The notes: generated from the sequence alone by a model not told the origin. A stretch of DNA of 64,000 nt from Devosia marina (GCF_009758415.1 NZ_WQRF01000001.1:992001-1056000), one strand, 5' to 3'. Positions 8,918 through 18,851 are shown, counted from the first letter of the stretch. A program made the numbers and translations.

Positions 8918-9690
8918 CGCAGCGCGTCGACGACCCGAACTGCAATATCGAATTCGACCCGTCTTTTGGCACGACGCGCCATGGCCTCTTCGTCCTCGCC
9001 CCAAAGCCGGATCTGGTGATCTTCATCGACATGGGCGGCGAACCAGACCGCGTCGGCATCCATCAACTCGTGCAGCAACGCCAGGGCCAAAAGGCCCGAC
9101 CCGGTGATCCCGGTGATCGACACCAGCGCTGTCAGGCTGAGCAAGCCCTGCCCCTCAAGCGCGGCATCCAGCTTTTCAAGCGTGGCCGCCGGCTGGGGCT
9201 GGTGAATAATGCCGATGGTCGGTTGAAAGGCGACGTCGAACTTGCGCGCCAGCTTTACCAAGGCGCCGTCCCAGACCCGCTCCTGCTCGGCCACCAGTTC
9301 CTGGGGGGAATCGGCGCGGTACAGCAGCAGATCATTGGCTGCGAACTTGCCGACTTCAGCGCGGAAGGCCGGGATCATTTCCTCGCCGCTCTCGACCGCC
9401 GAGTTGATCAGCCGCGTCATCGGCATGGTGGCCGGGTCGATGAACTCTTTCTGTGCCGCCCATTCTTCAGCCTTGTGTTGAGCCAGATCGAGTACCGGCA
9501 AGACGATGGGGATCTTCTTGCCCGGCGTTCGAACGGGGCGACCGTCAAGAGTTACCGCATAGCCCTCTTCGCTACGCGCGACATCGACGGACTTGTAGAA
9601 CCGCTTGGGCAATTCCACCCTGTTCAGGTGCTGCGCGCGCCCGTAGCCGGCATCCTGATGCCGGAGCGCCTCTTCAAGCTGGTCTCGCAT
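8914..9690 (-). CDS. ATP12-family F1-ATPase assembly chaperone
   Basis: A 258-residue protein of the ATP12 family, shared by alphaproteobacteria and mitochondria, where it holds the F1 alpha subunit before hexamer assembly. Landmarks are RFYKSVDV and DGRPVRTPGKKIPI near residues 30-60, the middle FAANDLLLYRADSP, and the conserved WGEDEEAMARRAKRRVEFD tail. It is the last gene of the minus-strand run from degP. ATG 9690 is one base after the HAD gene's stop, indicating coupled translation. Confidence 0.93.
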   Translation of the reverse strand: MRDQLEEALRHQDAGYGRAQHLNRVELPKRFYKSVDVARSEEGYAVTLDGRPVRTPGKKIPIVLPVLDLAQHKAEEWAAQKEFIDPATMPMTRLINSAVESGEEMIPAFRAEVGKFAANDLLLYRADSPQELVAEQERVWDGALVKLARKFDVAFQPTIGIIHQPQPAATLEKLDAALEGQGLLSLTALVSITGITGSGLLALALLHELMDADAVWFAAHVDEDHQIRLWGEDEEAMARRAKRRVEFDIAVRVVDALR

Positions 9691-9691
9691 G

Positions 9692-10357
9692 TCAGTTCTC
9701 CAGAATGCTGTCTATGGCCGCCGGAAGGTCCTCATAGCCCTCGATCAGCATATCGGCTCCTGCGCCGCGCAGTTCAACTGCGTCATGGTATCCCCAGGTG
9801 ACCCCGATGGTCCTGGTGCCGGCGGCCTTGCCCATTTCCATGTCGAAGGTTGTGTCGCCAATGATGACGGTGCGGTGCTTGTCCGCGCCGGTCTCGGCCA
9901 TAGCCTGCAGCATCATGCCCGGATGAGGCTTGGACGGATTATTGTCCGGGGTCTGCAAGGTCACGAAGTGGTGGGCGATATTGTGCAACTGTGTCAGCCG
10001 GTGAACCCCGTGCAAACCTTTACCCGTCGCGATCCCCATGACCACTTCCGATCGTGCGGAAAGCATATCGAGAGCTTCGCGTGCGCCCGGGAACAGGCCT
10101 TCGCGCCCCTCAGCAGCCACCAGTGAACCGCGATAATGCGCGCGGTAACGTTCGGACAGCCGCTCGGCGAGATCGTGATCGTCCCGGCCGAGCAATTGCA
10201 GCATCGCCTTGGGCAGGGACAGTCCAATGATCCTGCGCACCGCACTTGGCGCAGGGACATCCAGGCCCGCCTCGGCAAATGTCGTCGCCATGTGCTCGAC
10301 AATCAGCGCCTGGGTATCGATCAGCGTGCCGTCCATGTCGAACATGACAAGCTTCAC
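9692..10357 (-). CDS. HAD-superfamily hydrolase, phosphoglycolate-phosphatase-like
   Basis: A 221-residue phosphatase. The nucleophile and acid are D7 and D9 in FDMDGTLIDT; a helical cap follows, then GIATGKG (motif II), KPHPGMM with the motif III lysine, and GDTTFDMEMGKAAG with the metal-binding acids. The build resembles Gph and pyrophosphatase PpaX-like enzymes, but the substrate is not readable. Its ATG overlaps the stop of the pseudouridine synthase gene as ATGA. In Hyphomicrobiales the order rluC-like, HAD, atp12 is, to my knowledge, common. Confidence 0.88.
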   Translation of the reverse strand: MKLVMFDMDGTLIDTQALIVEHMATTFAEAGLDVPAPSAVRRIIGLSLPKAMLQLLGRDDHDLAERLSERYRAHYRGSLVAAEGREGLFPGAREALDMLSARSEVVMGIATGKGLHGVHRLTQLHNIAHHFVTLQTPDNNPSKPHPGMMLQAMAETGADKHRTVIIGDTTFDMEMGKAAGTRTIGVTWGYHDAVELRGAGADMLIEGYEDLPAAIDSILEN

Positions 10358-11343
10358 GCCGCGGACTCCGGATCTGTATTTTGTGCATCATAGCGATCCG
10401 GGTCGAACCCGAGCGCCTCGAAGCTCTGCCGCATATGCGGCGGCAGCGGCGCGGAGATATCGATCTTCTTGCCATTGCGCAGTGGCAGCGCAATGCGCCG
10501 GGCGTGCAGGTGCAACCCCTCGCCCAGCCCCGGTGCTGCCTGCCAGTTCTCGATATTGAAATAGCGCGGGTCATCAATGATCGGTGTGCCAAGCTGGGCC
10601 ATGTGCACGCGCAACTGGTGGGTGCGGCCGGTCACCGGTTTCAGCGTCACCCAGGCGAAGCGCCGGCTCGCCGTGTCCGTGGTGGAATAATAGCTCGACG
10701 AATGCACGGCACCGGGCGCGCCATTGCGCACCACAACCATCTGCTCCCCGTCGGTCGTGGCCTGCTTGGCCAGAAAGCAAGAAATCTCGCCCTGCCGCGG
10801 CGTCGGGTTGCCCGCAACGATCGCCCAGTAGATCTTGCGCGCCGAACGCGACCGGAACACGGACCCGAAATGCTTGGCCGCGGCCGCTGTCTTGGCAACG
10901 ACAAGGCAGCCAGAGGTGTCCCGGTCCAGCCGGTGCACGAGGCGCGGGGCTTCACCGGCCTTGTTGGGCAGGTTTTTAAGCAACCCGTCCATATGCCGGA
11001 CCGTGCCGCTGCCACCCTGCACGGCGAGGCCATGGGGCTTGTTGAAGACATAGAGGTCGTCATCCTCATAAAGGATCAGGTCCTTGAGAAACCTGACATC
11101 TTCGAGGTTGGGCTTGAATGCACGGACGGTATCCGGATCATCAATCGGCGGGACACGGACAATCTGCCCCTCGGCCAGACGCGTACTGGTCTGCACGCGG
11201 CCCTTGTCGACGCGCACCTCGCCATTGCGAATGAGCTTCTGCAGTCGTGCAAAACCAAGCTGCGGAAAGTGCCGGGCAAACCAGCGATCAAGCCGCATCC
11301 CGTCGTCGTCCGCCGTTACATCGCGATGTTGTACGCCACTCAT
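10354..11343 (-). CDS. RluA/RluC-family 23S rRNA pseudouridine synthase
   Basis: A 329-residue enzyme with an S4 RNA-binding domain (about residues 16-65) and an RluA catalytic domain. The catalytic aspartate is D140 in HRLDRDTSG, and GRTHQLRVHMAQLG lies near residue 240. It converts uridines to pseudouridine in large-subunit rRNA; RluC specificity is likely but unproven. I chose ATG 11343, which overlaps the crcB stop as ATGA, over a start 17 codons earlier inside crcB. Confidence 0.92.
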   Translation of the reverse strand: MSGVQHRDVTADDDGMRLDRWFARHFPQLGFARLQKLIRNGEVRVDKGRVQTSTRLAEGQIVRVPPIDDPDTVRAFKPNLEDVRFLKDLILYEDDDLYVFNKPHGLAVQGGSGTVRHMDGLLKNLPNKAGEAPRLVHRLDRDTSGCLVVAKTAAAAKHFGSVFRSRSARKIYWAIVAGNPTPRQGEISCFLAKQATTDGEQMVVVRNGAPGAVHSSSYYSTTDTASRRFAWVTLKPVTGRTHQLRVHMAQLGTPIIDDPRYFNIENWQAAPGLGEGLHLHARRIALPLRNGKKIDISAPLPPHMRQSFEALGFDPDRYDAQNTDPESAA

Positions 11344-11726
11344 GCTGCGCCGCCTCTCGTTACCAGCAGCCCGAGATATAGCCCGGCGAGGCAAACCACA
11401 ACCGACAAGGCGATATAGACCATTGCCTGCGTCAATGCCCCACGCTCGACCAGGGCAATTGTGTCGAGCGAGAAGGACGAGAAGGTGGTAAAGCCGCCAA
11501 GAATGCCGATGGCAACGAACAGCCTGATTTCATTGGACATTTGCGGCGTCGTGCGCGCCAGGATCCCGATCAGCAATCCCATTGCAATCGAGCCGAGGAC
11601 ATTGACGAGCAGTGTTCCCAGCGGAAAGCTCACGGGCCAGAGGCGCCCGAGGGCCACCGACACTCCATAGCGCGCCATGGCTCCAAGGGCGCCTCCGGCA
11701 CCGACGAGTAGTGCAGCCTGCATCAT
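11340..11726 (-). CDS. crcB: CrcB/Fluc fluoride channel
   Basis: A 128-residue membrane protein with four hydrophobic helices that exports fluoride. It has the family's LLVNVLGS asparagine and the GGFTTFSSFSLD pore segment containing the phenylalanine box. Fluc channels work as antiparallel dimers, and one gene is enough. There is no gap before the gene (the rarA stop is adjacent), so no fluoride riboswitch can precede it, and expression must follow the operon. The ATG pair at 11721-11726 leaves two possible start codons one residue apart. Confidence 0.94.
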   Translation of the reverse strand: MMQAALLVGAGGALGAMARYGVSVALGRLWPVSFPLGTLLVNVLGSIAMGLLIGILARTTPQMSNEIRLFVAIGILGGFTTFSSFSLDTIALVERGALTQAMVYIALSVVVCLAGLYLGLLVTRGGAA

Positions 11727-13049
11727 CTAACCCTCGCTACCAGAACCGTTTTTTGTTGCGCGAAGCCGGGCGAAATAGTCCATCCGCTTGCGCAGGTCGC
11801 GCTCGAACCCACGCTCGACCGGGCGGTAGAAGTCCTGCCGTCCGATCTTTTCGGGGAAATACTCCTGTCCCGAAAAGGCCTCAGGCGTGTCGTGGTCATA
11901 AATATACCCATCGCCATAGCCCTGCCCCTTCATCATCTTGGTGGGGGCATTGAGAATGACCTTGGGCGGCATGGGCGACCCGGTGGCCTTGGCTACGGAT
12001 ACAGCGGCCTTGTAGGCGGTATAGACCGCGTTCGATTTGGGCGCGAGTGCCAGATAGACCACCACCTGCGCCAGCGACAGCTCACCTTCCGGCGAGCCAA
12101 GCATTTGATAGGCGTCGCGGGCGGCTACGGCCAGGGTCAGCGCCTGCGGGTCGGCCAGCCCGATATCTTCCGACGCCATGCGGATCAGGCGGCGCGCCAG
12201 GAACAAGGGGTCTTCGCCCGCATCGAGCATGCGCGCGAAGTAATAGAGAGCCGCGTCCGGATCAGAGCCGCGAATGGTCTTGTGCAGGGCCGAAATCAGA
12301 TTGTAGTGGCCGTCCTGCGCCTTGTCGTAGATTGGCGCCCGGCGTTGCACCACCGAAAGCAGACTACTTGGATCGAGCACTTCTTCCGGCGCTGCCGAGG
12401 CCAGGATCTCCTCGACCAGTCCGAGCAGGGCCCGACCATCCCCGTCAGCCAGTCCCAGCAAGGTGGCGCGCGCTTCATCCGTTAGTGGAAGTGCGGCGCC
12501 CAACAGATTCTCAGCACGCCGCAAAAGGCTTTCCAGGTCATCTGCGCCGAGCGATTCAAAGCGCAGCACCTGACTGCGCGACAGCAACGCAGCATTGAGC
12601 TCGAAAGACGGATTTTCCGTCGTCGCCCCCACCAGCACCACGGTGCCGTCTTCCATGACCGGCAGGAAACTGTCCTGCTGGGCACGGTTGAAGCGATGGA
12701 TTTCGTCGACAAAGAGCAAGGTCCGGTGGCCGGACATACGCTCGAAACGCGCCTTCTCGAAGACCTTCTTGAGGTCCGCGACACCGGAAAAAATTGCCGA
12801 AATCTGCTCGAAGCGATAGCCGATCTGGTCGGCAAGCAGCCGCGCCACAGTAGTCTTGCCGGTCCCTGGCGGGCCCCAAAGGATCAGCGAGCCCAACCGG
12901 CCCGATGCCAGCATGCGCCGCAGGGTTCCCCCGTCTCCCAGGAGATGAGTTTGCCCGATCACCTCATCGAGGCTGAGCGGGCGCAGCTGGTCCGCCAAGG
13001 GGCGGGCCTTGTCGGTTTCTGTTGGATCGGCGGCGAAAAGGTCAGACAT
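11727..13049 (-). CDS. rarA: Replication-associated recombination protein A (RarA/MgsA)
   Basis: A 440-residue AAA+ ATPase acting at stalled replication forks. Visible are Walker [15 protein letters not shown] near residue 60, Walker [12 protein letters not shown] near 115, sensor 1 [10 protein letters not shown], and the C-terminal tetramerisation region with [17 protein letters not shown] and [11 protein letters not shown]. It follows degP by 34 bases and abuts crcB. Confidence 0.95.
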   Translation of the reverse strand: MSDLFAADPTETDKARPLADQLRPLSLDEVIGQTHLLGDGGTLRRMLASGRLGSLILWGPPGTGKTTVARLLADQIGYRFEQISAIFSGVADLKKVFEKARFERMSGHRTLLFVDEIHRFNRAQQDSFLPVMEDGTVVLVGATTENPSFELNAALLSRSQVLRFESLGADDLESLLRRAENLLGAALPLTDEARATLLGLADGDGRALLGLVEEILASAAPEEVLDPSSLLSVVQRRAPIYDKAQDGHYNLISALHKTIRGSDPDAALYYFARMLDAGEDPLFLARRLIRMASEDIGLADPQALTLAVAARDAYQMLGSPEGELSLAQVVVYLALAPKSNAVYTAYKAAVSVAKATGSPMPPKVILNAPTKMMKGQGYGDGYIYDHDTPEAFSGQEYFPEKIGRQDFYRPVERGFERDLRKRMDYFARLRATKNGSGSEG

Positions 13050-13083
13050 GAACCTTCCCTAGCAGACCAGAAGGCGTCGTGCA

Positions 13084-14553
13084 TCAGCCAGAAACAATAG
13101 CTCGGCTGATCCGTCCATCACGCTGCAGGATGATCTGCCAAGTGCGCACCCGCTGGCTGGCGATCTGTTCGAAAATTGCCGCATCGACCACCTCGATATC
13201 GTTGAGCGCGAGAATGACATCATCGACCTGCAATCCCATCGCCTCAGCCGGAGACCCGGGCTCGACCGCGGTCACCAACACACCCTTGGCGTCGTAGGGC
13301 AACCCCTGCTGCTCGGCCAGGGCCGGATCAAGCTGCCGCACGCTCACCCCGGAAAATCGCGAACTGGCGGAAATAGTCGCAAGGGCAGACTCGGCAGGTT
13401 GCGGCGCGGCCTCAACCAGGAGCGATACGATCTCGGTCGATCCACCTCGCAGCCGCTCCAGTTGCGCTGCCTCACCCAGGGCCCGCGTCGCCAACCGGAA
13501 ATTGAAGGCACTGGGATCATCGACGCGCAATCCATCGACGGACAGGATAACATCCCCGGACTGGAAGCCGGCCCGTTCCGCCGGACCACCAGGCGCCACC
13601 TCGGTGATCATCGCGCCGTGCGGCGCTGCCATGCCCAGGCTATCTGCGATATCGGCACTGACTGGCTGCATCTTGGCGCCGAACCAGGGGCGCACGATCT
13701 CCCCTCCGTTCACGCCCGCCTCTGCCACAAGACGGGCCATGTTCGCGGGGATGGCAAAACCGATCCCCACCGACCCGCCGGTCTGGGAATAGATGGCGGT
13801 GTTGATGCCCACCAATCGCCCGTTCAGATCCACAAGAGCGCCACCGGAATTACCCGGATTGATGGCGGCATCGGTCTGGATGAAAAATTCATAGTCGCTT
13901 GCCTCGACACCCGTGCGCGCCAGGGCGGAGACAATTCCGCTCGTCACGGTCTGCCCGACCCCAAACGGATTGCCGATCGCTAGCACAAGATCACCGACCA
14001 GCAGTTTATCGCTATCGGCAAATTCAATGGCGGGGAAGGCCGCTCCGCCGCTTGTCCGGACCCTGAGGACGGCCAGATCGGTCTGCTCGTCTTCAATCAC
14101 CACATCGACGTCGAATTCGCGCCCATCGCTAAGCGCGACGCGCACATCGGTCGCGCCTTCGATGACGTGACGATTGGTAAGGATTACGCCGCTGCTCTCA
14201 ACGATGACCCCCGAGCCCAGCGACCGGGATTCGCGTGGCCGACTCTGAAAAAATCGGTCGCCGAAGAAGCGAGAGAAGAATGGATCGTTGGCAAAAGGCG
14301 ACATCGCCCTTTGCTCGATACGCGTCGCATAGACATTGACCACCGAGGGCGACACCGCCTGTACCACGGGCGCAAAACTGAGCTTTAGTTGTGCATCGCT
14401 TTGCGGAATGGCACGTTGCACCTCTGAGGTGTCGGGCTGCACCTGTTGGGCCACGCTCGGCTGCGCTCCATTCCAGGGTGCAAGCGCGAGGGTTCCCGCA
14501 CCAGCCAAAGCGACGAGGGCAATGCAGGAAAACACCAGCGAACGCAAAGACAT
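13084..14553 (-). CDS. DegP/HtrA-family periplasmic serine protease
   Basis: A 489-residue protease-chaperone. A signal peptide or anchor covers about residues 1-36 (MSLRSLVFSCIALVALAG). The catalytic triad is in TNRHVIEG (His), EQTDLAVLRV (Asp) and INPGNSGGALVDL (Ser). Two PDZ domains follow (near VAPGGPAERAGFQSGDVIL and VEPGSPAEAMGLQVDDVIL). It degrades damaged envelope proteins. I chose ATG 14553, with GAAGGA eight bases upstream; a start at 14631 would put 26 residues before the signal peptide. It is the first gene of the run to atp12. Confidence 0.94.
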   Translation of the reverse strand: MSLRSLVFSCIALVALAGAGTLALAPWNGAQPSVAQQVQPDTSEVQRAIPQSDAQLKLSFAPVVQAVSPSVVNVYATRIEQRAMSPFANDPFFSRFFGDRFFQSRPRESRSLGSGVIVESSGVILTNRHVIEGATDVRVALSDGREFDVDVVIEDEQTDLAVLRVRTSGGAAFPAIEFADSDKLLVGDLVLAIGNPFGVGQTVTSGIVSALARTGVEASDYEFFIQTDAAINPGNSGGALVDLNGRLVGINTAIYSQTGGSVGIGFAIPANMARLVAEAGVNGGEIVRPWFGAKMQPVSADIADSLGMAAPHGAMITEVAPGGPAERAGFQSGDVILSVDGLRVDDPSAFNFRLATRALGEAAQLERLRGGSTEIVSLLVEAAPQPAESALATISASSRFSGVSVRQLDPALAEQQGLPYDAKGVLVTAVEPGSPAEAMGLQVDDVILALNDIEVVDAAIFEQIASQRVRTWQIILQRDGRISRAIVSG

Positions 14554-14754
14554 GGCCAATCCTTCGGAATCAGTTTGTGAGCCGAACCACAGGCTGTGGA
14601 CAGGGCGACCAGAACACCCCGAATCTGTCACGAAAATGACGCCTCAACATTGTTGGCTTGCAGCCCAAATAAACATTTGCGCCCAGGGGCACATGGCCCT
14701 ATACGCAGCGCTCAATTTTCCCCCGACCTCCAGCCCTGAAAGGCCTGTTGTCCA

Positions 14755-15936
14755 ATGACTGACGAGCCGAAGACCATTCATGCCAACACCTCGGCATTGA
14801 TTGCTGCTGAAGCCCCCGACTTCCCCTCCTTCCTGTTCTCGGAGCGCGAGTTTCACAGGGCCATCGGGGTGTTCCAGAAGGGGTTCGACGGGCTGCTGAC
14901 CTATGCCGTCAAGTGCAATCCCAGCCCGCATGTCATTGCCCAGCTGCATGCCGAGGGTCTCAAGGCATTCGACGTTGCTTCGAACACCGAAATGGAGCTG
15001 GTGCGCGACTACGCTCCCGGCGCGGTGATGCACTACAACAACCCGATCAAGAACAAGCGAGAAATCGAACGCGCATACGACGAGTTCGGGGTGCGCAGCT
15101 TCACCATCGACCACCCCCAGCAGCTCGACCAACTTGCCTCCATCGTCTCGCCCAGCCGTGACGTCGAAGTCACGACCCGCTTCAAGGCCGGCAAGGCGCT
15201 GAAATCCTATGACTTCGGCATCAAGTTCGGGGTGATGGAACAGTCCGCCGCCGAAATCGTGACCGCAGTCGAGAAGATGGGCTACACGCCCAGCCTCTGC
15301 TTCCATGTCGGCAGCCAGTGCGAAGACGCCTATGCCTATGCGCGCCACATCGCAGCAGCGGCGCGCATTGTCGAGGAAGCCGGCATCGACCTCAAGCGCC
15401 TCAATATCGGTGGCGGCTATCCGGCCCCCTACCCGACCAGCGAAGCGCCGCCGATGGACTACTATTTCGAGACCATTGCCGAGGCAGTCTCCGAACACTT
15501 CCCAAACAAGGCACCCGAACTCATCATCGAACCAGGACGGGCTCTCGTAACCTCCTCTACGTCGCTCCTGCTGCGCGTAAAGCATCAGCGCGGTGGCCAG
15601 GCCGTCTATGTCAATGACGGCGCCTATGGTGCATTGATGGAAGTGAAGTTCATGCACTTCACCCCGCCGGTGCGCGTCTGGCGCGGCCCGCGCCTGCACG
15701 ACAATAATGGCGAGTTCTCAGAATTCACCATGTGGGGCCCGACCTGCGACAGCTATGACGTGCTGCCCCAGGTCTTCACCCTGCCCAGCGATATCGACGA
15801 GGATGACTGGATCGAGTTCGGCCTGATGGGCGCCTACACCCAGGCCTCGCTGACCCCGTTCAACGGCTTCGACCGCCGCGAGCAGTACTGGGTCGACAGC
15901 ATCTACACCGGCAAGGACATGGCGCCGGCCGAGTAG
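14755..15936 (+). CDS. Type III PLP-dependent ornithine/lysine decarboxylase
   Basis: A 393-residue fold-III decarboxylase, related to eukaryotic ornithine decarboxylase, that makes putrescine (or cadaverine). PLP binds K53 in TYAVKCNP; the phosphate-binding GGGYPAPYP and EPGRALV follow, and the catalytic cysteine lies in WGPTCDSYD near residue 325. Some family members act on both ornithine and lysine, and sequence reading alone does not settle this. It is divergent from degP with 201 bp between, and is followed by a strong terminator. Confidence 0.93.
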   Translation: MTDEPKTIHANTSALIAAEAPDFPSFLFSEREFHRAIGVFQKGFDGLLTYAVKCNPSPHVIAQLHAEGLKAFDVASNTEMELVRDYAPGAVMHYNNPIKNKREIERAYDEFGVRSFTIDHPQQLDQLASIVSPSRDVEVTTRFKAGKALKSYDFGIKFGVMEQSAAEIVTAVEKMGYTPSLCFHVGSQCEDAYAYARHIAAAARIVEEAGIDLKRLNIGGGYPAPYPTSEAPPMDYYFETIAEAVSEHFPNKAPELIIEPGRALVTSSTSLLLRVKHQRGGQAVYVNDGAYGALMEVKFMHFTPPVRVWRGPRLHDNNGEFSEFTMWGPTCDSYDVLPQVFTLPSDIDEDDWIEFGLMGAYTQASLTPFNGFDRREQYWVDSIYTGKDMAPAE

Positions 15937-15955
15937 CCAATTCATAACGTATCTC

Positions 15956-15985
15956 GCCGCCCCGGTTCGCTGGGGCGGCTTTTTT
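15956..15985 (+). terminator. Rho-independent terminator after the decarboxylase
   Basis: An 8-bp GC stem (15956-15963 with 15972-15979) followed by six T. It begins 20 bases after the stop codon. Confidence 0.9.
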
Positions 15986-16004
15986 GTCTCCTTGGGGGCT
16001 GACC

Positions 16005-16550
16005 ATGCATGAATTCATGCCGATCGAGGATCTTGGTCGCCGCACTATCATCTTGGGGCCAACCAATGCCGGAAAGTCGACGCTAGCGGTTGCCCTTGGC
16101 AACAAGCTCGGTGTCCCGACCTTGCATATCGACCTGTTTCGTCACCTCCCCAACACCGATTGGAAACAACGGCCTGATGAGGAGTTCGCGGCGATCCACG
16201 ATGCCGCCATCGCCGGGCCGGAATGGGTCATGGACGGCAATTACACGAAACTGCTGCCGCAGCGCCTCGCACGGGCCACCGGCATAATCGTAGTCGACGA
16301 CCATCTCTGGCGCCGCTACTGGCGTTATTTTCGACGTACGCTGGGACATGTACCGCGTGCCGGAGCACTCGAAGGCAACAGGGATTCGATCAAGTGGGCC
16401 ATGATCCAATGGCTCTGGCGCACACGAAATGCCGCCTTGGCCAGCCGACGACATGCAATAGAGTCTGGCCTTCCCTACCTCGTAGTCCAAGATCAGACTC
16501 AACTGCAGGCTCTCTACAAAGCGTGGGATCTATCACCAACGCCGTTTTGA
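16005..16550 (+). CDS. Small P-loop NTPase, adenylate-kinase-like
   Basis: A 181-residue protein with Walker A GPTNAGKST near residue 18, LHIDLFRHLPNTDWKQRP after the first repeat, and VMDGNYTKLLPQRLARATGIIVVDDHLWRRY in the middle, where a basic helix follows. This pattern matches the adenylate-kinase-like P-loop proteins sometimes annotated as topology modulation protein FlaR; the true substrate is unknown. ATG 16005 lies just after the terminator of the previous gene, so its own promoter is not obvious. A TTG at 15984 would fall inside that terminator's T tract and is unlikely. Confidence 0.75.
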   Translation: MHEFMPIEDLGRRTIILGPTNAGKSTLAVALGNKLGVPTLHIDLFRHLPNTDWKQRPDEEFAAIHDAAIAGPEWVMDGNYTKLLPQRLARATGIIVVDDHLWRRYWRYFRRTLGHVPRAGALEGNRDSIKWAMIQWLWRTRNAALASRRHAIESGLPYLVVQDQTQLQALYKAWDLSPTPF

Positions 16551-16671
16551 TCGCCTCCACTTTGTCCCGGCACCTACAGCCTGCACCCCGTCCAAGGCAC
16601 CGCGTATGAACTCCGATAGCTTCGGACGCTCCAGTGACCAGGATGGTGTTCAGATTTTCGCTCCCCGAACG

Positions 16672-16702
16672 AAAAAGACGGCCCGGGATATCCCAGACCG
16701 CC
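16672..16702 (-). terminator. Terminator at the end of the alpha operon
   Basis: On the minus strand, a long stem with a few G-T pairs (16677-16702) is followed by TTTTT (16672-16676). It lies about 25 bases after the rplQ stop and closes the ribosomal cluster. Confidence 0.75.
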
Positions 16703-16728
16703 TTCAATCACTGTCTTGCCGACAAGGC

Positions 16729-17151
16729 TTACGCCGCTTCGGCTTCGTCGTCCTGCGTAAAGACCGGACCGGAGTCCTGACCCTTGGCATCGACGTCACG
16801 ATCGACGAACTCGATCACGGCCAGCGGGGCATTGTCGCCATAGCGGAAGCCGGCCTTGAGAATGCGCAGGTAACCGCCCTGGCGTTCGGCATAACGCGGG
16901 CCGAGCACGGCAAAGAGCTTGGCGACCATGGCTTCATCGCGGATCTGGGCGATGGCCTGGCGGCGGGCATGCAGATCGCCGCGCTTGCCAAGGGTAATGA
17001 GCTTCTCGACGATCGGACGCAGGTCCTTGGCCTTGGGAAGCGTGGTGACGATCTGTTCGTGCTTGATCAGCGCGGCGGACATGTTGGCAAACATCGCCTT
17101 GCGGTGCGATGCGGTCCGGCTGAATTTGCGGCCTCGGGAAGCGTGGCGCAT
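16729..17151 (-). CDS. rplQ: 50S ribosomal protein L17
   Basis: A 140-residue L17 beginning [20 protein letters not shown], the standard start, with [18 protein letters not shown] in the middle. It binds 23S rRNA near the exit tunnel. The acidic extension after residue 118, ending in DDEAEAA, is common in alphaproteobacteria. It is the last gene of the alpha operon, 32 bases after rpoA. Confidence 0.98.
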   Translation of the reverse strand: MRHASRGRKFSRTASHRKAMFANMSAALIKHEQIVTTLPKAKDLRPIVEKLITLGKRGDLHARRQAIAQIRDEAMVAKLFAVLGPRYAERQGGYLRILKAGFRYGDNAPLAVIEFVDRDVDAKGQDSGPVFTQDDEAEAA

Positions 17152-17183
17152 GGGTTATCTCCTAAAGTCTGGTCAGCGCCGGA

Positions 17184-18203
17184 TCAATAATGATCTTCGT
17201 AGCGCTTGGCGAGGTCATCGATATTCTCGGGCGGCCAGTTGTTGACGTCCATTCCGAGATGAAGCCCCATCTGTGCCAGGACTTCCTTGATTTCATTGAG
17301 CGACTTGCGGCCAAAGTTCGGCGTCCGCAGCATCTCGGCTTCCGTCTTCTGGATCAGGTCGCCGATATAGACGATGTTGTCGTTCTTCAGGCAGTTGGCC
17401 GAGCGGACCGACAGCTCGAGCTCGTCCACCTTCTTGAGCAGCGCCGGATTGAAGGCGAGTTCCGGGACAGCGTCCTGGGCCTTTTCCTTGGTGGGCTCTT
17501 CGAAGTTGACGAAGACCGACAGCTGGTCCTGCAGGATACGGGCAGCATAGGCCACCGCGTCTTCCGGCGAGATCGCGCCATTGGTCTCGACCGAAAGGGT
17601 CAGCTTGTCCTTGTCCAGGCTTTCGCCGGCACGGGTCGCATCAACCTTGTAGCTCACGCGGCGAACCGGCGAGAACAGGGCATCAACCGGGATATAGCCG
17701 ATCGGTGCGTCCTCGGGACGGTTCTTGTCAGCGGGGACGTAGCCCTTGCCGGTGTCCACGGTGAACTCGATATTGATCTCGGCACCGTCGTCCAGGTGGC
17801 AGATGACCAGCTCGGGGTTCAGCACTTCAATGTCGCCGGTAACCTTGATGTCGCCAGCAGTGACGGCACCGGGGCCCTGCCGGGAGAGGGTCAGGCGCTT
17901 CGGGCCTTCGCCACCCATCTTCAGGGCGATTTCCTTGACGTTGAGAACGAGATCGGTGATGTCCTCGCGCACGCCGGGCAGCGAGGAGAATTCGTGCAGA
18001 ATGCCGTCAATCTGGATAGCGGTCACTGCCGCGCCCTGAAGCGACGACAGCAGCACGCGACGCAGGGCATTGCCCAGGGTAAGCCCGTAGCCGCGCTCAA
18101 GCGGCTCGGCAACCACCGAGGCCACGCGCGCGTTGTCGCTGCCCGAAACAATGTCCAGCTTGGTCGGCTTGATCAGTTCCTGCCAGTTCCTCTGGATCGT
18201 CAC
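17184..18203 (-). CDS. rpoA: RNA polymerase alpha subunit
   Basis: A 339-residue alpha subunit. The N-terminal domain holds the dimer region [18 protein letters not shown] near residue 34 and [15 protein letters not shown]. The C-terminal domain (about 255-339) has [16 protein letters not shown] and [12 protein letters not shown], which contact UP elements and activators. It nucleates polymerase assembly with the beta subunits encoded at 36837-45240. A 7-bp stem, 18223-18229 with 18235-18241, sits in the leader 20 bases before the ATG. Confidence 0.98.
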   Translation of the reverse strand: MTIQRNWQELIKPTKLDIVSGSDNARVASVVAEPLERGYGLTLGNALRRVLLSSLQGAAVTAIQIDGILHEFSSLPGVREDITDLVLNVKEIALKMGGEGPKRLTLSRQGPGAVTAGDIKVTGDIEVLNPELVICHLDDGAEINIEFTVDTGKGYVPADKNRPEDAPIGYIPVDALFSPVRRVSYKVDATRAGESLDKDKLTLSVETNGAISPEDAVAYAARILQDQLSVFVNFEEPTKEKAQDAVPELAFNPALLKKVDELELSVRSANCLKNDNIVYIGDLIQKTEAEMLRTPNFGRKSLNEIKEVLAQMGLHLGMDVNNWPPENIDDLAKRYEDHY

Positions 18204-18304
18204 GGTAATGTCCTTTCAATTTAGCGGCCAATTCGGCCGCTCCGCCGCATACACAATAGAACTCCCGACCCATTCAATCGGCCGGGAGACTTCCAATCGT
18301 CCTG

Positions 18305-18697
18305 TTAGACGCGGCGCCGCTTGCGTGGACGGCAGCCATTGTGCGGAATCGACGTGACGTCGCGGATCGAAGTGACATTAAAGCCAGCGGCCTGCAGAGC
18401 ACGCAGTGCCGATTCACGGCCCGAACCCGGACCGCGCACTTCGACCTCAAGGGTCTTCATGCCGTGTTCCTGGGCCTTCTTGGCCGCATCTTCAGCAGCA
18501 ACCTGAGCAGCATAAGGGGTCGACTTGCGCGAACCCTTGAAGCCCATCACGCCCGAGGACGACCACGAAATCGTGTTGCCCTGCATGTCAGCGATGGTGA
18601 TCATCGTGTTGTTGAAGGAGGCGTTCACGTGAGCGACGCCCGAAGTGATATTCTTGCGCTCCTTGCGACGGACGCGCGCGACTTCAGTCTTAGCCAT
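18305..18697 (-). CDS. rpsK: 30S ribosomal protein S11
   Basis: A 130-residue protein with the basic start [13 protein letters not shown], the conserved [15 protein letters not shown] and [17 protein letters not shown] segments, and the invariant ending [13 protein letters not shown]. It sits on the 30S platform and contacts 16S rRNA near the messenger exit. It lies between rpsM (154 bases upstream, with a hairpin in the gap) and rpoA. Confidence 0.98.
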   Translation of the reverse strand: MAKTEVARVRRKERKNITSGVAHVNASFNNTMITIADMQGNTISWSSSGVMGFKGSRKSTPYAAQVAAEDAAKKAQEHGMKTLEVEVRGPGSGRESALRALQAAGFNVTSIRDVTSIPHNGCRPRKRRRV

Positions 18698-18820
18698 TCT
18701 TATCCTCTAGGATATCGGCGCTGCCGTAATTCCAGCAGCTCCACCACGGAAGAAGCGGTCCAAGTCTACCCGGCAAGCTCTGACGAACTCCGGAAAGGCT
18801 TGACCCGCCACTCCCAATTC

Positions 18821-18846
18821 AAAAAACCACCCCGCAATTGCGGGAC
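18821..18846 (-). terminator. Hairpin with T tract between rpsM and rpsK
   Basis: A 14-bp palindrome (18831-18844) is followed on the minus strand by GTGG and six T (18821-18826). It could be a partial terminator that sets the ratio of S13 to the downstream rpsK-rpoA-rplQ genes, since those genes need read-through or their own promoter. Confidence 0.5.
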
Positions 18847-18851
18847 AGCAA

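Noticed and set aside
11727..11760. A fluoride riboswitch before crcB
   Set aside because: crcB abuts rarA, so there is no untranslated space for the riboswitch.
14554..14754. A speF-type leader RNA before the decarboxylase
   Set aside because: Only 201 bases separate the divergent genes, less than the known leader needs, and I saw no matching structure.
14644..15699. A 351-codon minus-strand frame opposite the decarboxylase
   Set aside because: The decarboxylase motifs are complete on the plus strand, and the reverse frame has no family features.
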